From ZC4RG17 sp036259475 (GTDB lineage Bacteria > Actinomycetota > Acidimicrobiia > Spongiisociales > ZC4RG35): a stretch of 48,110 nucleotides of DNA. Positions 8,690 through 14,653 of this stretch are shown here, in pieces (position 1 is the stretch's first letter; every line of letters starts with the position of its first letter). Under the pieces are notes generated by a model, which was given only the letters and a program-made list of their open reading frames with translations, ran no database searches and was not told the origin of the DNA. Both the position numbers and the translations under genes were made by a program. The DNA lies in the NCBI GenBank assembly GCA_036259475.1, contig DATABS010000106.1:1-48110 (forward strand), in the 5' to 3' direction.

Positions 8690-9463
8690 TCAGCTGAACG
8701 CCGGACAGATGTCCCGGTACGAGCACCAATCGCACAAGCGCCCGGGTCGGGCCGGAAACCGGTTGTCGTCCAACGCCCGCTCGATCCGAAGCCACAGGGC
8801 ACGCAGCTGGCGGTCCATGGCGTCGAGTTGGGCGTCGTCGACCGCACATCGGTACAGGGTGGGCCCGTTGAGGTAGAGCAGCCGCACCTCGGCCGGTGTT
8901 TCGCCCCGAAGTCGCCGGACGAGCAGCGCGTAGATCTTGAGGGCGAAGAAGGCGCCGTAGGCGTAGCGCTCGGGTGGAGCCTTTCCTGTCTTGTAGTCGG
9001 TGATGACCAGGCGCCCGTCGTCGTCTCGGTCGATGCGATCGAGGATTCCCCGGATCACGATGCCGTCGAGATCCTCCAGCATCTCGAGCTCCCGCTCCAG
9101 AGGCTCGAGTCGGGAAGGATCTTCGATCCGGAAGTAGTTGGCGAGCAGACTCATCGCGTGGACTCCCCATTCACGCTCCTCCTCGACGGTGGAGAAGAGC
9201 TCCTCGTATTCCTCGTCGCCGCGCAGCTGGGTCCATGCCTGACGGAAGAGGTCGAAGAGCCTTTCCGGCCGGCGTTCCTCGGCGGGCAGGTCGAACAACC
9301 GCTGCAGGGCGAGGTGGGCGGTCGTCCCCCGCGCCTGTGACGTCGTGGTCGGTTCGGGCAACCGATCGATCGCCCGGAACTTGAAGAGCTGCGGACACGT
9401 CTTGAAGTCCCCCGCCCGACTGGGCGAGAGCGTCTCGAGCAGCCGGGGTGCCTCGATCGTCAT
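8690..9463 (-). CDS. Stand-alone RecB-family PD-(D/E)XK exonuclease with Fe-S cysteines
   Basis: About 257 residues with no helicase domain. The nuclease signature is RGILDRID, then VITDYKTGK, then the FFALKIYALL helix. CPQLFKFR at the N-terminus and CDWCSYRDIC at the C-terminus give the C...CxxCx5C cysteine set typical of Cas4/AddB-like Fe-S nucleases. Family members in actinobacteria are annotated as RecB-family exonucleases of unclear role. No cas genes or CRISPR repeats are nearby, so a Cas4 assignment is not supported. An ATG at 9463 and a GTG at 9475 are both possible starts and neither has a clear ribosome site. It lies 1.4 kb beyond the AdnAB genes on the same strand, with the dehydrogenase gene between. 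Confidence 0.87.
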   Translation of the reverse strand: MTIEAPRLLETLSPSRAGDFKTCPQLFKFRAIDRLPEPTTTSQARGTTAHLALQRLFDLPAEERRPERLFDLFRQAWTQLRGDEEYEELFSTVEEEREWGVHAMSLLANYFRIEDPSRLEPLERELEMLEDLDGIVIRGILDRIDRDDDGRLVITDYKTGKAPPERYAYGAFFALKIYALLVRRLRGETPAEVRLLYLNGPTLYRCAVDDAQLDAMDRQLRALWLRIERALDDNRFPARPGRLCDWCSYRDICPAFS

Positions 9464-9511
9464 CGCCGGGGACACTACCGCGGCTTAGTGACACGTTTGT
9501 AGTTTGTCGCT

Positions 9512-9772
9512 GAGTCGGAGTCGGAAGTCAGAAGTCGGAAGGCGGCTTCGGGTCGAAGGGCTACGGGCGCCAACCGCCTACGCGTCCTCGCCAACAGCAC
9601 CCGAACCCACACGCAACCCGCGTCGACAGGCAGGGGTGGACCTGGAGGTGTGCCGTCCAAGGAGAGACGGCCAACTGTCGGCCGACCGGCGTCTGTTCGG
9701 GGCTCGCCCTCGTTCTGCGGAAAGCCGCGCTCCCGACCGTCTGGGTGCCGTCGGCGGCCCCGAAGTCGGCCG
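9512..9772 (-). repeat. Dispersed intergenic repeat, family 1, copy A (inverted relative to copy B at 12872-13106)
   Basis: Reading the minus strand, four blocks recur in the same order in copy B. They are a CGGCCGACTTCGGGG block (9753-9772), a block of about 40 bp containing GAACAGACGCCGGTCGGCCG (9662-9702), a CCTCCAGGTC...TGTCGACG block (about 9619-9653), and a CTTCCGACTTC-type tail (9512-9540). Sequence between blocks is diverged. No open frame is shared with copy B, so it looks like a non-coding mobile or dispersed element. Confidence 0.75.
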
Positions 9773-9780
9773 ACGAGACA

Positions 9781-9828
9781 ATAGGAAAGACCCCGAGAAA
9801 GTCCGTGCAAGCACGTACCCTCTCGGGG
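9781..9828 (-). terminator. Terminator-like hairpin for the leftward candidate RNA
   Basis: An 8-bp perfect arm pair CCCCGAGA (9791-9798) and TCTCGGGG (9821-9828) encloses a second stem CGTGC/GCACG. On the minus strand it is followed by TCTTTCCTAT, a weak T-rich tract. On the plus strand the downstream sequence is less T-rich, so leftward termination is favoured. Confidence 0.6.
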
Positions 9829-9937
9829 CCTTCTGATCTACCGCACTCCTGGCCCGGAGGCCAGGTCTCCGCTAGACCGTCCGTAGTTTCCTCTCGGCCT
9901 CTACGGTTCCGATTCGAGGTCACCCCCGATCCGGCGA
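9785..9937 (-). ncRNA. Candidate structured RNA of about 150 nt, unidentified (leftward)
   Basis: Begins about 6 nt after a strong sigma-70-type promoter and ends at the hairpin at 9781-9828. Internal folding potential includes a 7-bp CCTGGCC stem closed by a UCCG tetraloop (9848-9865) and a CCGTAG/CTACGG stem (9881-9906). No convincing open frame or ribosome site was seen. It could be an independent small RNA or a leader of the RecB-family gene 300 bp further left. I found no motif of RNase P RNA, tmRNA, SRP RNA or a common riboswitch. Confidence 0.45.
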
Positions 9938-9942
9938 AGCGT

Positions 9943-9971
9943 AAGGTAGGGGTTCGCCACAGTGGCGTCAA
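9943..9971 (-). promoter_or_regulatory. Sigma-70-type promoter for the leftward candidate RNA
   Basis: On the minus strand a -35 TTGACG (9971-9966) is separated by exactly 17 bp from a -10 TACCTT (9948-9943). This is the best consensus promoter seen in the window and no protein gene follows it directly. Confidence 0.6.
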
Positions 9972-10025
9972 GCCAGTTTGCTGGTTTCTTTTCGCGTTCT
10001 CCGAGCCGCCCTATTGAGAAGTAAT

Positions 10026-10080
10026 CCCCGCGAAAACTGAGCGACCACTCGCGAAAATCAAGCAGCATCTCAGTTTGCAT
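10026..10080. promoter_or_regulatory. Repeat-rich spacer between two divergent RNA promoters
   Basis: Contains a direct repeat CGCGAAAA (10029-10036 and 10051-10058) and an inverted repeat AAACTGAG (10035-10042) / CTCAGTTT (10069-10076). The right arm of the inverted repeat overlaps the -35 of the rightward promoter. The stretch is more AT-rich than its surroundings. It looks like an operator or activator site, but the regulator is unknown. Confidence 0.4.
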
Positions 10081-10104
10081 TGGTCGGCCGGGACGGTCTA
10101 CCTT
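10075..10104 (+). promoter_or_regulatory. Candidate promoter for the rightward structured RNA
   Basis: TTGCAT (10075-10080), an 18-bp spacer and TACCTT (10099-10104). The -10 is identical to that of the leftward promoter at 9943-9948. Predicted start is near 10111, just before the first GNRA hairpin. Confidence 0.5.
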
Positions 10105-10110
10105 TCCGTC

Positions 10111-10460
10111 AATGCTGTTGGGGGAGACCCCACGGCGCCCGACTCAGGAGGAGACTTCGGAAGCGGGTCCGGCCCCCCACCTTCGGGTGGAGCCGGGAGG
10201 GTCCGACTGGACCGGCCTCACGGCCGGAACGCATTTAGGGCTACGGCCTTGGGATGCAAGGACTCGGTGGCTTCGGCCGCCGATCCACCATCGGTCCCGG
10301 GGTCCTCGGAGACGGGGGTCCAGCGACCGGAAGGTCGCACTGGCCACTTCGGTGGCCGCCTCCCGCCCGGGAGACCGGACTTCGGTCCGGGGGAACGAGC
10401 GGGGTTGAGAGCCCCGAGAGGGTTGAGGCTTCGGCCACGGCTCCCTCGGGGCTTCTCTCT
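10111..10460 (+). ncRNA. Candidate highly structured RNA of about 350 nt, unidentified
   Basis: Between a promoter-like site and a terminator-like hairpin lies a chain of hairpins closed by stable tetraloops. These are TGGGG-GAGA-CCCCA (10119-10132), a UUCG loop at 10182-10185, CCGGCC-TCAC-GGCCGG (10212-10227), and GGC-UACG-GCC nested in GCAT/ATGC (10231-10257). Then follow an 8-bp stem with UUCG (10264-10283), GCGACC-GGAA-GGTCGC (10323-10338), GGCCAC-UUCG-GTGGCC (10342-10357) and CCGGAC-UUCG-GTCCGG (10375-10390). That is six UNCG loops, counting one inside the terminator, and two GNRA loops in 350 nt. The density is far above chance and typical of a large folded RNA. The size would suit RNase P RNA or tmRNA, but their universal motifs are absent. 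I cannot name it. Confidence 0.55.
10410..10460 (+). terminator. Terminator-like hairpin ending the rightward candidate RNA
   Basis: Nine-bp arms AGCCCCGAG (10410-10418) and CTCGGGGCT (10445-10453), with an inner GGC-UUCG-GCC, followed by TCTCTCT. The arms share the CCCCGAG core with the terminator of the leftward RNA. Confidence 0.6.
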
Positions 10461-10500
10461 GTCCGATTGACGGCCGCCAGTCCGCGAGGCGCGCCGGCAC

Positions 10501-10587
10501 GAACCCAGGGTTCTACACCTCGCATAGCGGGGCCTCCACCCACGGAACCGAGATCGCCTTCGTTGAATCCGACCAGACCTCCTGCGC
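10501..10587 (+). repeat. Dispersed repeat, family 2, copy 1 (other copy at 23946-24031)
   Basis: Three blocks in fixed order: GAACCCAGGGTTCTA (10501-10515), GCCTCCACCCACGGAACCGAG (10532-10552) and a 23-bp block ending AGACCTCCTGCGC (10565-10587). The copy at 23946 has the same blocks with spacers of 16 and 10 bp, against 16 and 12 here. The first block is an AACCCAGGGTT palindrome. It lies between the RNA terminator and the PH-domain gene. Confidence 0.75.
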
Positions 10588-10641
10588 ACGTGCCCCCACA
10601 GATGCGACGAGGTGCGCCGCTTACCGTTGAGACAACCGGAG

Positions 10642-10647
10642 TACCCT
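10642..10647 (+). promoter_or_regulatory. -10 element placed for a leaderless mRNA
   Basis: TACCCT ends exactly 7 bp before the ATG at 10655 and no Shine-Dalgarno sequence is present. This spacing puts the transcript start on the A of the start codon. A clear -35 at 17 bp is not evident. Confidence 0.4.
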
Positions 10648-10654
10648 CTGGCGC

Positions 10655-11266
10655 ATGGCATACCCCAAGCGTCTGCTCAGCGCCGACGAGGTGGTCGTCA
10701 AGGAGTTCCGGCCCCACTGGAGCCGGATCCTCAAAGAGATTCTCCTCAGCATCGCCGTCGTCGTCATCCTCATCCTCATCGCCACCCTGTTGGACTTCGA
10801 CTACGAAGGCTGGGTGCTCCTCGGCATCGGCGTGATCTGGCTGGTGCTCATCGCCCGCGGCCTCTTGAGCTGGTGGTTCACTCAGCATGTCATCACCAAC
10901 GAGCGGGTGATCTATCGGGCGGGAGTCGTATCCAAGGAAGGCAAGGAGATTCCCCTCGAGGTCGTCAACGACGTCTCGTTCAAGCAGTCGGTGTTCGAGC
11001 GGATGATCCGGTCCGGCGACCTCCTCATCGAGTCGGCCGGCGAGCTGGGCCAGAGCCACTACCGCGATATCCCTCACCCCGAAGAGGTCCAGAAGGTGAT
11101 CTACGAAGTCCGGGAAGCGAGAAGCCTTGCCCTCGAAGGAGGCGGCAACCCCACGATCACCAGGGCACAGCAGCTCGAGATACTGGCCCGGCTCCACGAC
11201 GAGGGCCGGCTCACAGACGACGAGTACGAACGAGAGAAGCGCGCCGTCACGGAAGGAGCCGAGTGA
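10655..11266 (+). CDS. Membrane protein with bacterial PH domain and C-terminal SHOCT motif
   Basis: A 203-residue protein. Two hydrophobic helices lie at about residues 28-46 and 51-70. A bacterial PH (DUF304-type) domain follows, with the typical TNERVIYRAGVVSK and EVVNDVSFKQSVFER stretches. A short C-terminal SHOCT-like motif, LARLHDEGRLTDDEYE, ends the protein. Such proteins are common in actinobacteria and their function is not established; SHOCT motifs are thought to mediate oligomerisation. The stop overlaps the start of the acyl-CoA synthetase by one base (TGATG), so the two are co-translated. Probably leaderless from the -10 at 10642. Confidence 0.85.
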   Translation: MAYPKRLLSADEVVVKEFRPHWSRILKEILLSIAVVVILILIATLLDFDYEGWVLLGIGVIWLVLIARGLLSWWFTQHVITNERVIYRAGVVSKEGKEIPLEVVNDVSFKQSVFERMIRSGDLLIESAGELGQSHYRDIPHPEEVQKVIYEVREARSLALEGGGNPTITRAQQLEILARLHDEGRLTDDEYEREKRAVTEGAE

Positions 11267-12870
11267 TGCCCCACATGCAAGACGACTTCCCGCTTCTGCT
11301 GTCGACTCTCTACGACCACGCCGTCCGCCTCCATCCCAACCAGGAGATCGTTTCGATCGAGGCGGACCGCTCAGTCGTCCGATCCACCTACGCCGAGACC
11401 GACGACCGGGTGCGGCGCCTGGCGGCGGCGGTGGCAGATCGGCTCGGCATCGAAGCCGGGCGAGCGGTCGGTACCTTCGCCTGGAACAATCGCCGTCACC
11501 ACGAGCTCTACTGGGCGCTGGCCAACTCGGGACGGGTGTGTCACACGATCAACATCCGGCTGTTCGCCGACCAGGTCACCTACATCGTCAACCATGCCGA
11601 GGACCAGGCCGTGTTCGTGGATCCCGATCTGGTCCCGCTGCTCGCTCCGGTGGCGGCGACATTCGAGACGGTCAAGCATTTCGTGGTCATGGGGCCAGAC
11701 GCCGACGAACGTCTCCCCAACTCGATCGCCTATGAAGATCTGATTGACGGGATCGACGGAGTCCACGAGTGGCGGATGCTGGACGAACGCTCGCCCATGA
11801 TGTTCTGCTACACCTCCGGAACGACGGGAAACCCCAAAGGGGTGGCCTACACCCAGCGTTCGACATACATGCACACGCTGTCCAGTCTGGCCAATTTCCC
11901 CATCGGCCCCGAGGACAATGTCCTCCCGGTGGTGCCCATGTTTCATGCCGCTGCCTGGGGATATCCGTTCATGGCGACGACCCGGGGCGCCAAGCTGACC
12001 TACCCCGGGCCCGATCTCACACCGGAGGGTCTGGTGCGCCTCTTCGCACGCGAAGACGTCACCTTCTCCGCCGGCGTCCCCACCGTGTGGCTCGGGGTCC
12101 AGCACTACCTCGAACAGCATCCCGAAGCCGACATCTCGGCCATGCGAGCGTTCCTGTGCGGTGGCTCGGCAGTGCCGCGGGCGATGATCGACTGGTACTG
12201 GAAGAACAGGGGAATCCTCGTCCAGCAGGGATGGGGCATGACTGAGACCAATCCGGTGGCATCGGTGGCGACGCTCAAGCCGCACATGGAGAACTGGGAT
12301 TGGGAACGCAAGCTCGACTACCTGGAGACGGCCGGTCTTCCCATTCCCGGCCTCCAGGTGAAGATCGTCGACGAGGTGGGAGAGGAGCTCCCTCACGACG
12401 GCGAGGCATTCGGCGAGCTTCTGATCAGGGGACCGTGGGTGGCGGCCGAGTACTACAACGACCCTCGCTCGGCTCAGTCCTTCGAAGACGGCTGGCTCCG
12501 CACCGGCGACGTCTGCAAGATCGACGCCGAGGGGTATATCCGCATCACCGACCGAGCCAAGGACGTCATCAAGTCAGGGGGGGAGTGGATCAGTTCGATC
12601 GACCTTGAGAACACCCTCATGGCCCACCCGGCCGTCGCCGAAGCCACGGTCGTCGGCTTGAAACATCAGAAGTGGCAAGAACGCCCGGTCGCTTTTGTCG
12701 TCCGTGGCGGCGAGGTGGACGAAGAAGACCTCCGCCAGTTCCTCCAGGACCGGGTCGCCTCGTGGTGGATACCCGACAAGGTGGTGTTCATCGAGGAGAT
12801 CCCCAAGACCGGCACCGGCAAGTTCGACAAGAAGGTCGTCCGGGACCAGTACGCCGAACTCTTACTCTGA
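11266..12870 (+). CDS. Acyl-CoA synthetase (AMP-forming, medium/long-chain type)
   Basis: Adenylates a fatty acid and transfers it to CoA. The 534 residues carry the ANL-superfamily motifs in order: CYTSGTTGNPKGV phosphate loop at residues 181-193, GWGMTETNPV near 320, GWLRTGDVCKID near 410, then ITDRAKDVIKSGGEWIS, and the catalytic Lys in KTGTGKFDKK near the C-terminus. The TETNPV and SGGEWIS variants resemble the AlkK/medium-chain FadD branch, but chain length cannot be fixed by eye. The frame is open far upstream; the ATG at 11266 is chosen for its GGAAGGAG ribosome site and the 1-bp overlap with the preceding stop. Confidence 0.92.
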   Translation: MPHMQDDFPLLLSTLYDHAVRLHPNQEIVSIEADRSVVRSTYAETDDRVRRLAAAVADRLGIEAGRAVGTFAWNNRRHHELYWALANSGRVCHTINIRLFADQVTYIVNHAEDQAVFVDPDLVPLLAPVAATFETVKHFVVMGPDADERLPNSIAYEDLIDGIDGVHEWRMLDERSPMMFCYTSGTTGNPKGVAYTQRSTYMHTLSSLANFPIGPEDNVLPVVPMFHAAAWGYPFMATTRGAKLTYPGPDLTPEGLVRLFAREDVTFSAGVPTVWLGVQHYLEQHPEADISAMRAFLCGGSAVPRAMIDWYWKNRGILVQQGWGMTETNPVASVATLKPHMENWDWERKLDYLETAGLPIPGLQVKIVDEVGEELPHDGEAFGELLIRGPWVAAEYYNDPRSAQSFEDGWLRTGDVCKIDAEGYIRITDRAKDVIKSGGEWISSIDLENTLMAHPAVAEATVVGLKHQKWQERPVAFVVRGGEVDEEDLRQFLQDRVASWWIPDKVVFIEEIPKTGTGKFDKKVVRDQYAELLL

Positions 12871-12871
12871 T

Positions 12872-13106
12872 CGGCCGACTTCGGGCCGCCCCGGAGGCTG
12901 GCTTGGCCGTCGGGGCCTCGGCTTCTTGGTCAGTCGGGGGCGGAGCCCGAACAGACGCCGGTCGGCCGATGTTGGCCGTCTCTCGCGCTCGGGCCTGCCT
13001 CCAGGTCGACCGCTTGTCTGTCGACGGGTGTCAGGAAGTCCTCACCTTGGGGGCCGCTCGACCGCTGGTCTGTCGACGGGCGTTCTGGACTTCCGACTTC
13101 CGACTT
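12872..13106 (+). repeat. Dispersed intergenic repeat, family 1, copy B
   Basis: Same ordered blocks as copy A, in the opposite orientation: CGGCCGACTTCGGG (12872-12890), a 39-bp block with GAACAGACGCCGGTCGGCCG (12946-12984), CCTCCAGGTC...TGTCGACG (12998-13030) and the CTTCCGACTTCCGACTT tail (13088-13106). This copy also holds a 23-bp internal direct repeat, TCGACCGCT(T/G)GTCTGTCGACGGG, at 13006-13028 and 13058-13080. It fills the whole space between two genes and I see no coding frame in it. Confidence 0.75.
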
Positions 13107-13116
13107 GGTTCCGTCT

Positions 13117-13380
13117 CTAGGAAACCTCTACCAATTCGCCCGACGTGAGGTCGAGGACGTATTCCTTGCTGCTGCGTGAGTCGGCGATCCAGCGGGCGAG
13201 TCGGGCGCCGCTCTGGCGCACCAGCCACCAGGCGTAGTCCTCGGACTGCTCGAAATCGTCCCGGGCGGCGCGGGCGACCTCGACGGCTTCGGCCTCGTCC
13301 TGGAACACTCCCAGCACCCGCTCCTCGGGAGGTGCGGTGGGCTGTGCCTTGCGGTCGATGAACTCGACGGCTTCGAACAT
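13117..13380 (-). CDS. Small hypothetical protein, 87 residues
   Basis: A short acidic, soluble protein beginning MFEAVEFIDRK and rich in Glu, Ala and Arg, with a WWLVRQSGARLARWIADS stretch in the middle. I do not recognise a family. The ATG at 13380 is chosen over an upstream start because AGAAGG lies about 8 nt before it and the longer frame adds low-complexity sequence. It ends just after repeat copy B and is divergent from the small membrane-protein gene, with 88 bp between the starts. Base composition matches its neighbours, so it is probably a real gene. Confidence 0.6.
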   Translation of the reverse strand: MFEAVEFIDRKAQPTAPPEERVLGVFQDEAEAVEVARAARDDFEQSEDYAWWLVRQSGARLARWIADSRSSKEYVLDLTSGELVEVS

Positions 13381-13468
13381 CTCCCAACCTTCTTCTTCTG
13401 CCCACAATCTAGTGGGGTGCAACCGGGTGGCGGCAGCGGAGTATATGCCTTCCTATGCTCGATGGCCG

Positions 13469-13834
13469 ATGCTCGAGCTCCACCAGAATCTGGCCTGGGC
13501 GGCCGTCGCCCTGGACGCCCTGGTGGGCATGTGGGGAGTCGTCCTGGCCTGGCAGGACAAGACTCCGGCGCGGCCATTCTGGATCGGGGTGGGGACCGCC
13601 ACCGTGGCGACTCTGGTCCAGGTGGCAGGCGGCGTCTACCTCATCGCCGCCGAAGGCCTCACGGCGGGGGACCAGCACGTCTTCTACGGCATCGTGATCG
13701 CTTTTGTCTTCGCTTTCGCCTACATCTACCGCGCCCAGCTGTCCCGCAAGCCGGCCCTCTATTACGGCGCGTTGCTGCTGTTCGTCATGGGTCTGGGTCT
13801 GCGCACGATCGCCACCCGCGGGGTGGATTTCTGA
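13469..13834 (+). CDS. Small four-helix membrane protein of unknown function
   Basis: About 121 residues with four hydrophobic helices: ALDALVGMWGVVLAW, GVGTATVATLVQVAGGVYLIAA, FYGIVIAFVFAFAYIY and YYGALLLFVMGLGLRTIA. The N-terminus begins MLELHQNL. Start choice is uncertain: an ATG at 13445 would add MPSYARWP. The layout resembles small heme- or electron-transfer-type membrane proteins, but only one His sits near a helix and no motif supports a function. It lies 27 bp upstream of the enoyl reductase gene in the same direction and may be co-transcribed with it. Confidence 0.65.
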   Translation: MLELHQNLAWAAVALDALVGMWGVVLAWQDKTPARPFWIGVGTATVATLVQVAGGVYLIAAEGLTAGDQHVFYGIVIAFVFAFAYIYRAQLSRKPALYYGALLLFVMGLGLRTIATRGVDF

Positions 13835-13861
13835 CATTATGGCCGCACAGGAGGACTGAAG

Positions 13862-14653
13862 ATGTTGCTGGAGGACAAGAAGCTGCTCATCACGGGTGTG
13901 CTGACCGACGACTCGATCGCCTGGCATGCCGCCCGCGTGGCACAGGAGCAGGGTGCCGAGATCGTGTGTTCGGGTTTCGGACGGGGGATGCGCCTCACCG
14001 AACGCTCGGTGCAACGGCTTCCGACCACGCCCGACGTTCTCGAACTCGACATCAACGACCCGGCTCAAGTGGAAACCGTCTCCTCGGAGCTCGAGTCCCG
14101 GTGGGGACGTGTCGACGGGGCGCTCCATGCCATCGCCTTTGCGCCGGAGGATGCCCTGGGCGGCAATTTCCTCAACACGCCGGCCGCCTCCGCCCAGGCG
14201 GCATTTCTGACTTCCGCTTTCTCGTACAAGACACTGGCGGTGACACTGCGCCCGTTGATGGAGAAAGCCGGGGGAGGCAGTCTCGTCGCGCTGGACTTCG
14301 ACAACCGTCAAGCCTGGCCGGCCTACGACTGGATGGGCGTCGCCAAGTCGGCCCTCCAGTCGGTCACCCGCTACCTCGCCCGCGACCTGGGGCCCTCCGG
14401 CATCCGGGTCAACGCCGTTTCCGCCGGTCCGTTGGGGACGGTGGCGGCCAAGTCGATTCCCGGTTTTGCCACGTTCGACCGGGTCTGGAAAGCCCGGGCA
14501 CCCTTGGAATGGGACGCCACCGACCCGGATCCGGTGGCGCGCATGATCTGCGTGCTCCTCTCGGATTGGGCACCGATGACCTCAGGGGAGATCGTCCACG
14601 TCGACGGGGGTTTCCACGCCATCGCCGCCGGAGTCAGCGAAGGCTCGGAGTGA
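13862..14653 (+). CDS. fabI: Enoyl-ACP reductase, InhA/FabI family
   Basis: NADH-dependent reduction of trans-2-enoyl-ACP, the last step of the fatty-acid elongation cycle. The 263-residue protein is a short-chain dehydrogenase-like fold. The InhA/FabI nucleotide motif is ITGVLTDDSIAWHAARVAQEQGA. The catalytic pair is Tyr155 and Lys162 in YDWMGVAKSAL, followed by VNAVSAGPLGT and the C-terminal MTSGEIVHVDGG. ARVAQEQGA and LLSDW also occur in mycobacterial InhA, so it is closer to that branch than to E. coli FabI. A GGAGG lies 8 nt before the ATG. The last 20 bp overlap the end of the sensor-kinase gene on the other strand. Confidence 0.92.
   Translation: MLLEDKKLLITGVLTDDSIAWHAARVAQEQGAEIVCSGFGRGMRLTERSVQRLPTTPDVLELDINDPAQVETVSSELESRWGRVDGALHAIAFAPEDALGGNFLNTPAASAQAAFLTSAFSYKTLAVTLRPLMEKAGGGSLVALDFDNRQAWPAYDWMGVAKSALQSVTRYLARDLGPSGIRVNAVSAGPLGTVAAKSIPGFATFDRVWKARAPLEWDATDPDPVARMICVLLSDWAPMTSGEIVHVDGGFHAIAAGVSEGSE

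Noticed and set aside
8690..9463. Cas4 and a nearby CRISPR array
   Set aside because: No regularly spaced repeats and no cas1, cas2 or effector genes are in the window; the nuclease fits the general RecB family.
9790..9830. Fragment of RNase P RNA suggested by GAGAAAGTCCGTG
   Set aside because: The resemblance covers only about 10 nt and lies within a perfect hairpin that is better explained as a terminator.
10111..10460. RNase P RNA, tmRNA or SRP RNA in the structured region
   Set aside because: The size would fit the first two, but the GAGGAAAGTCC and ACAGA motifs of RNase P, the tmRNA 5' end and tag-plus-CCA end, and the SRP GGAAGGAGCA-type core are not present on either strand.
10112..10470. 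Small open frames across the RNA region
   Set aside because: They run through successive UUCG hairpins, lack ribosome sites, give Arg/Pro/Gly-rich products and overlap in several frames at once.
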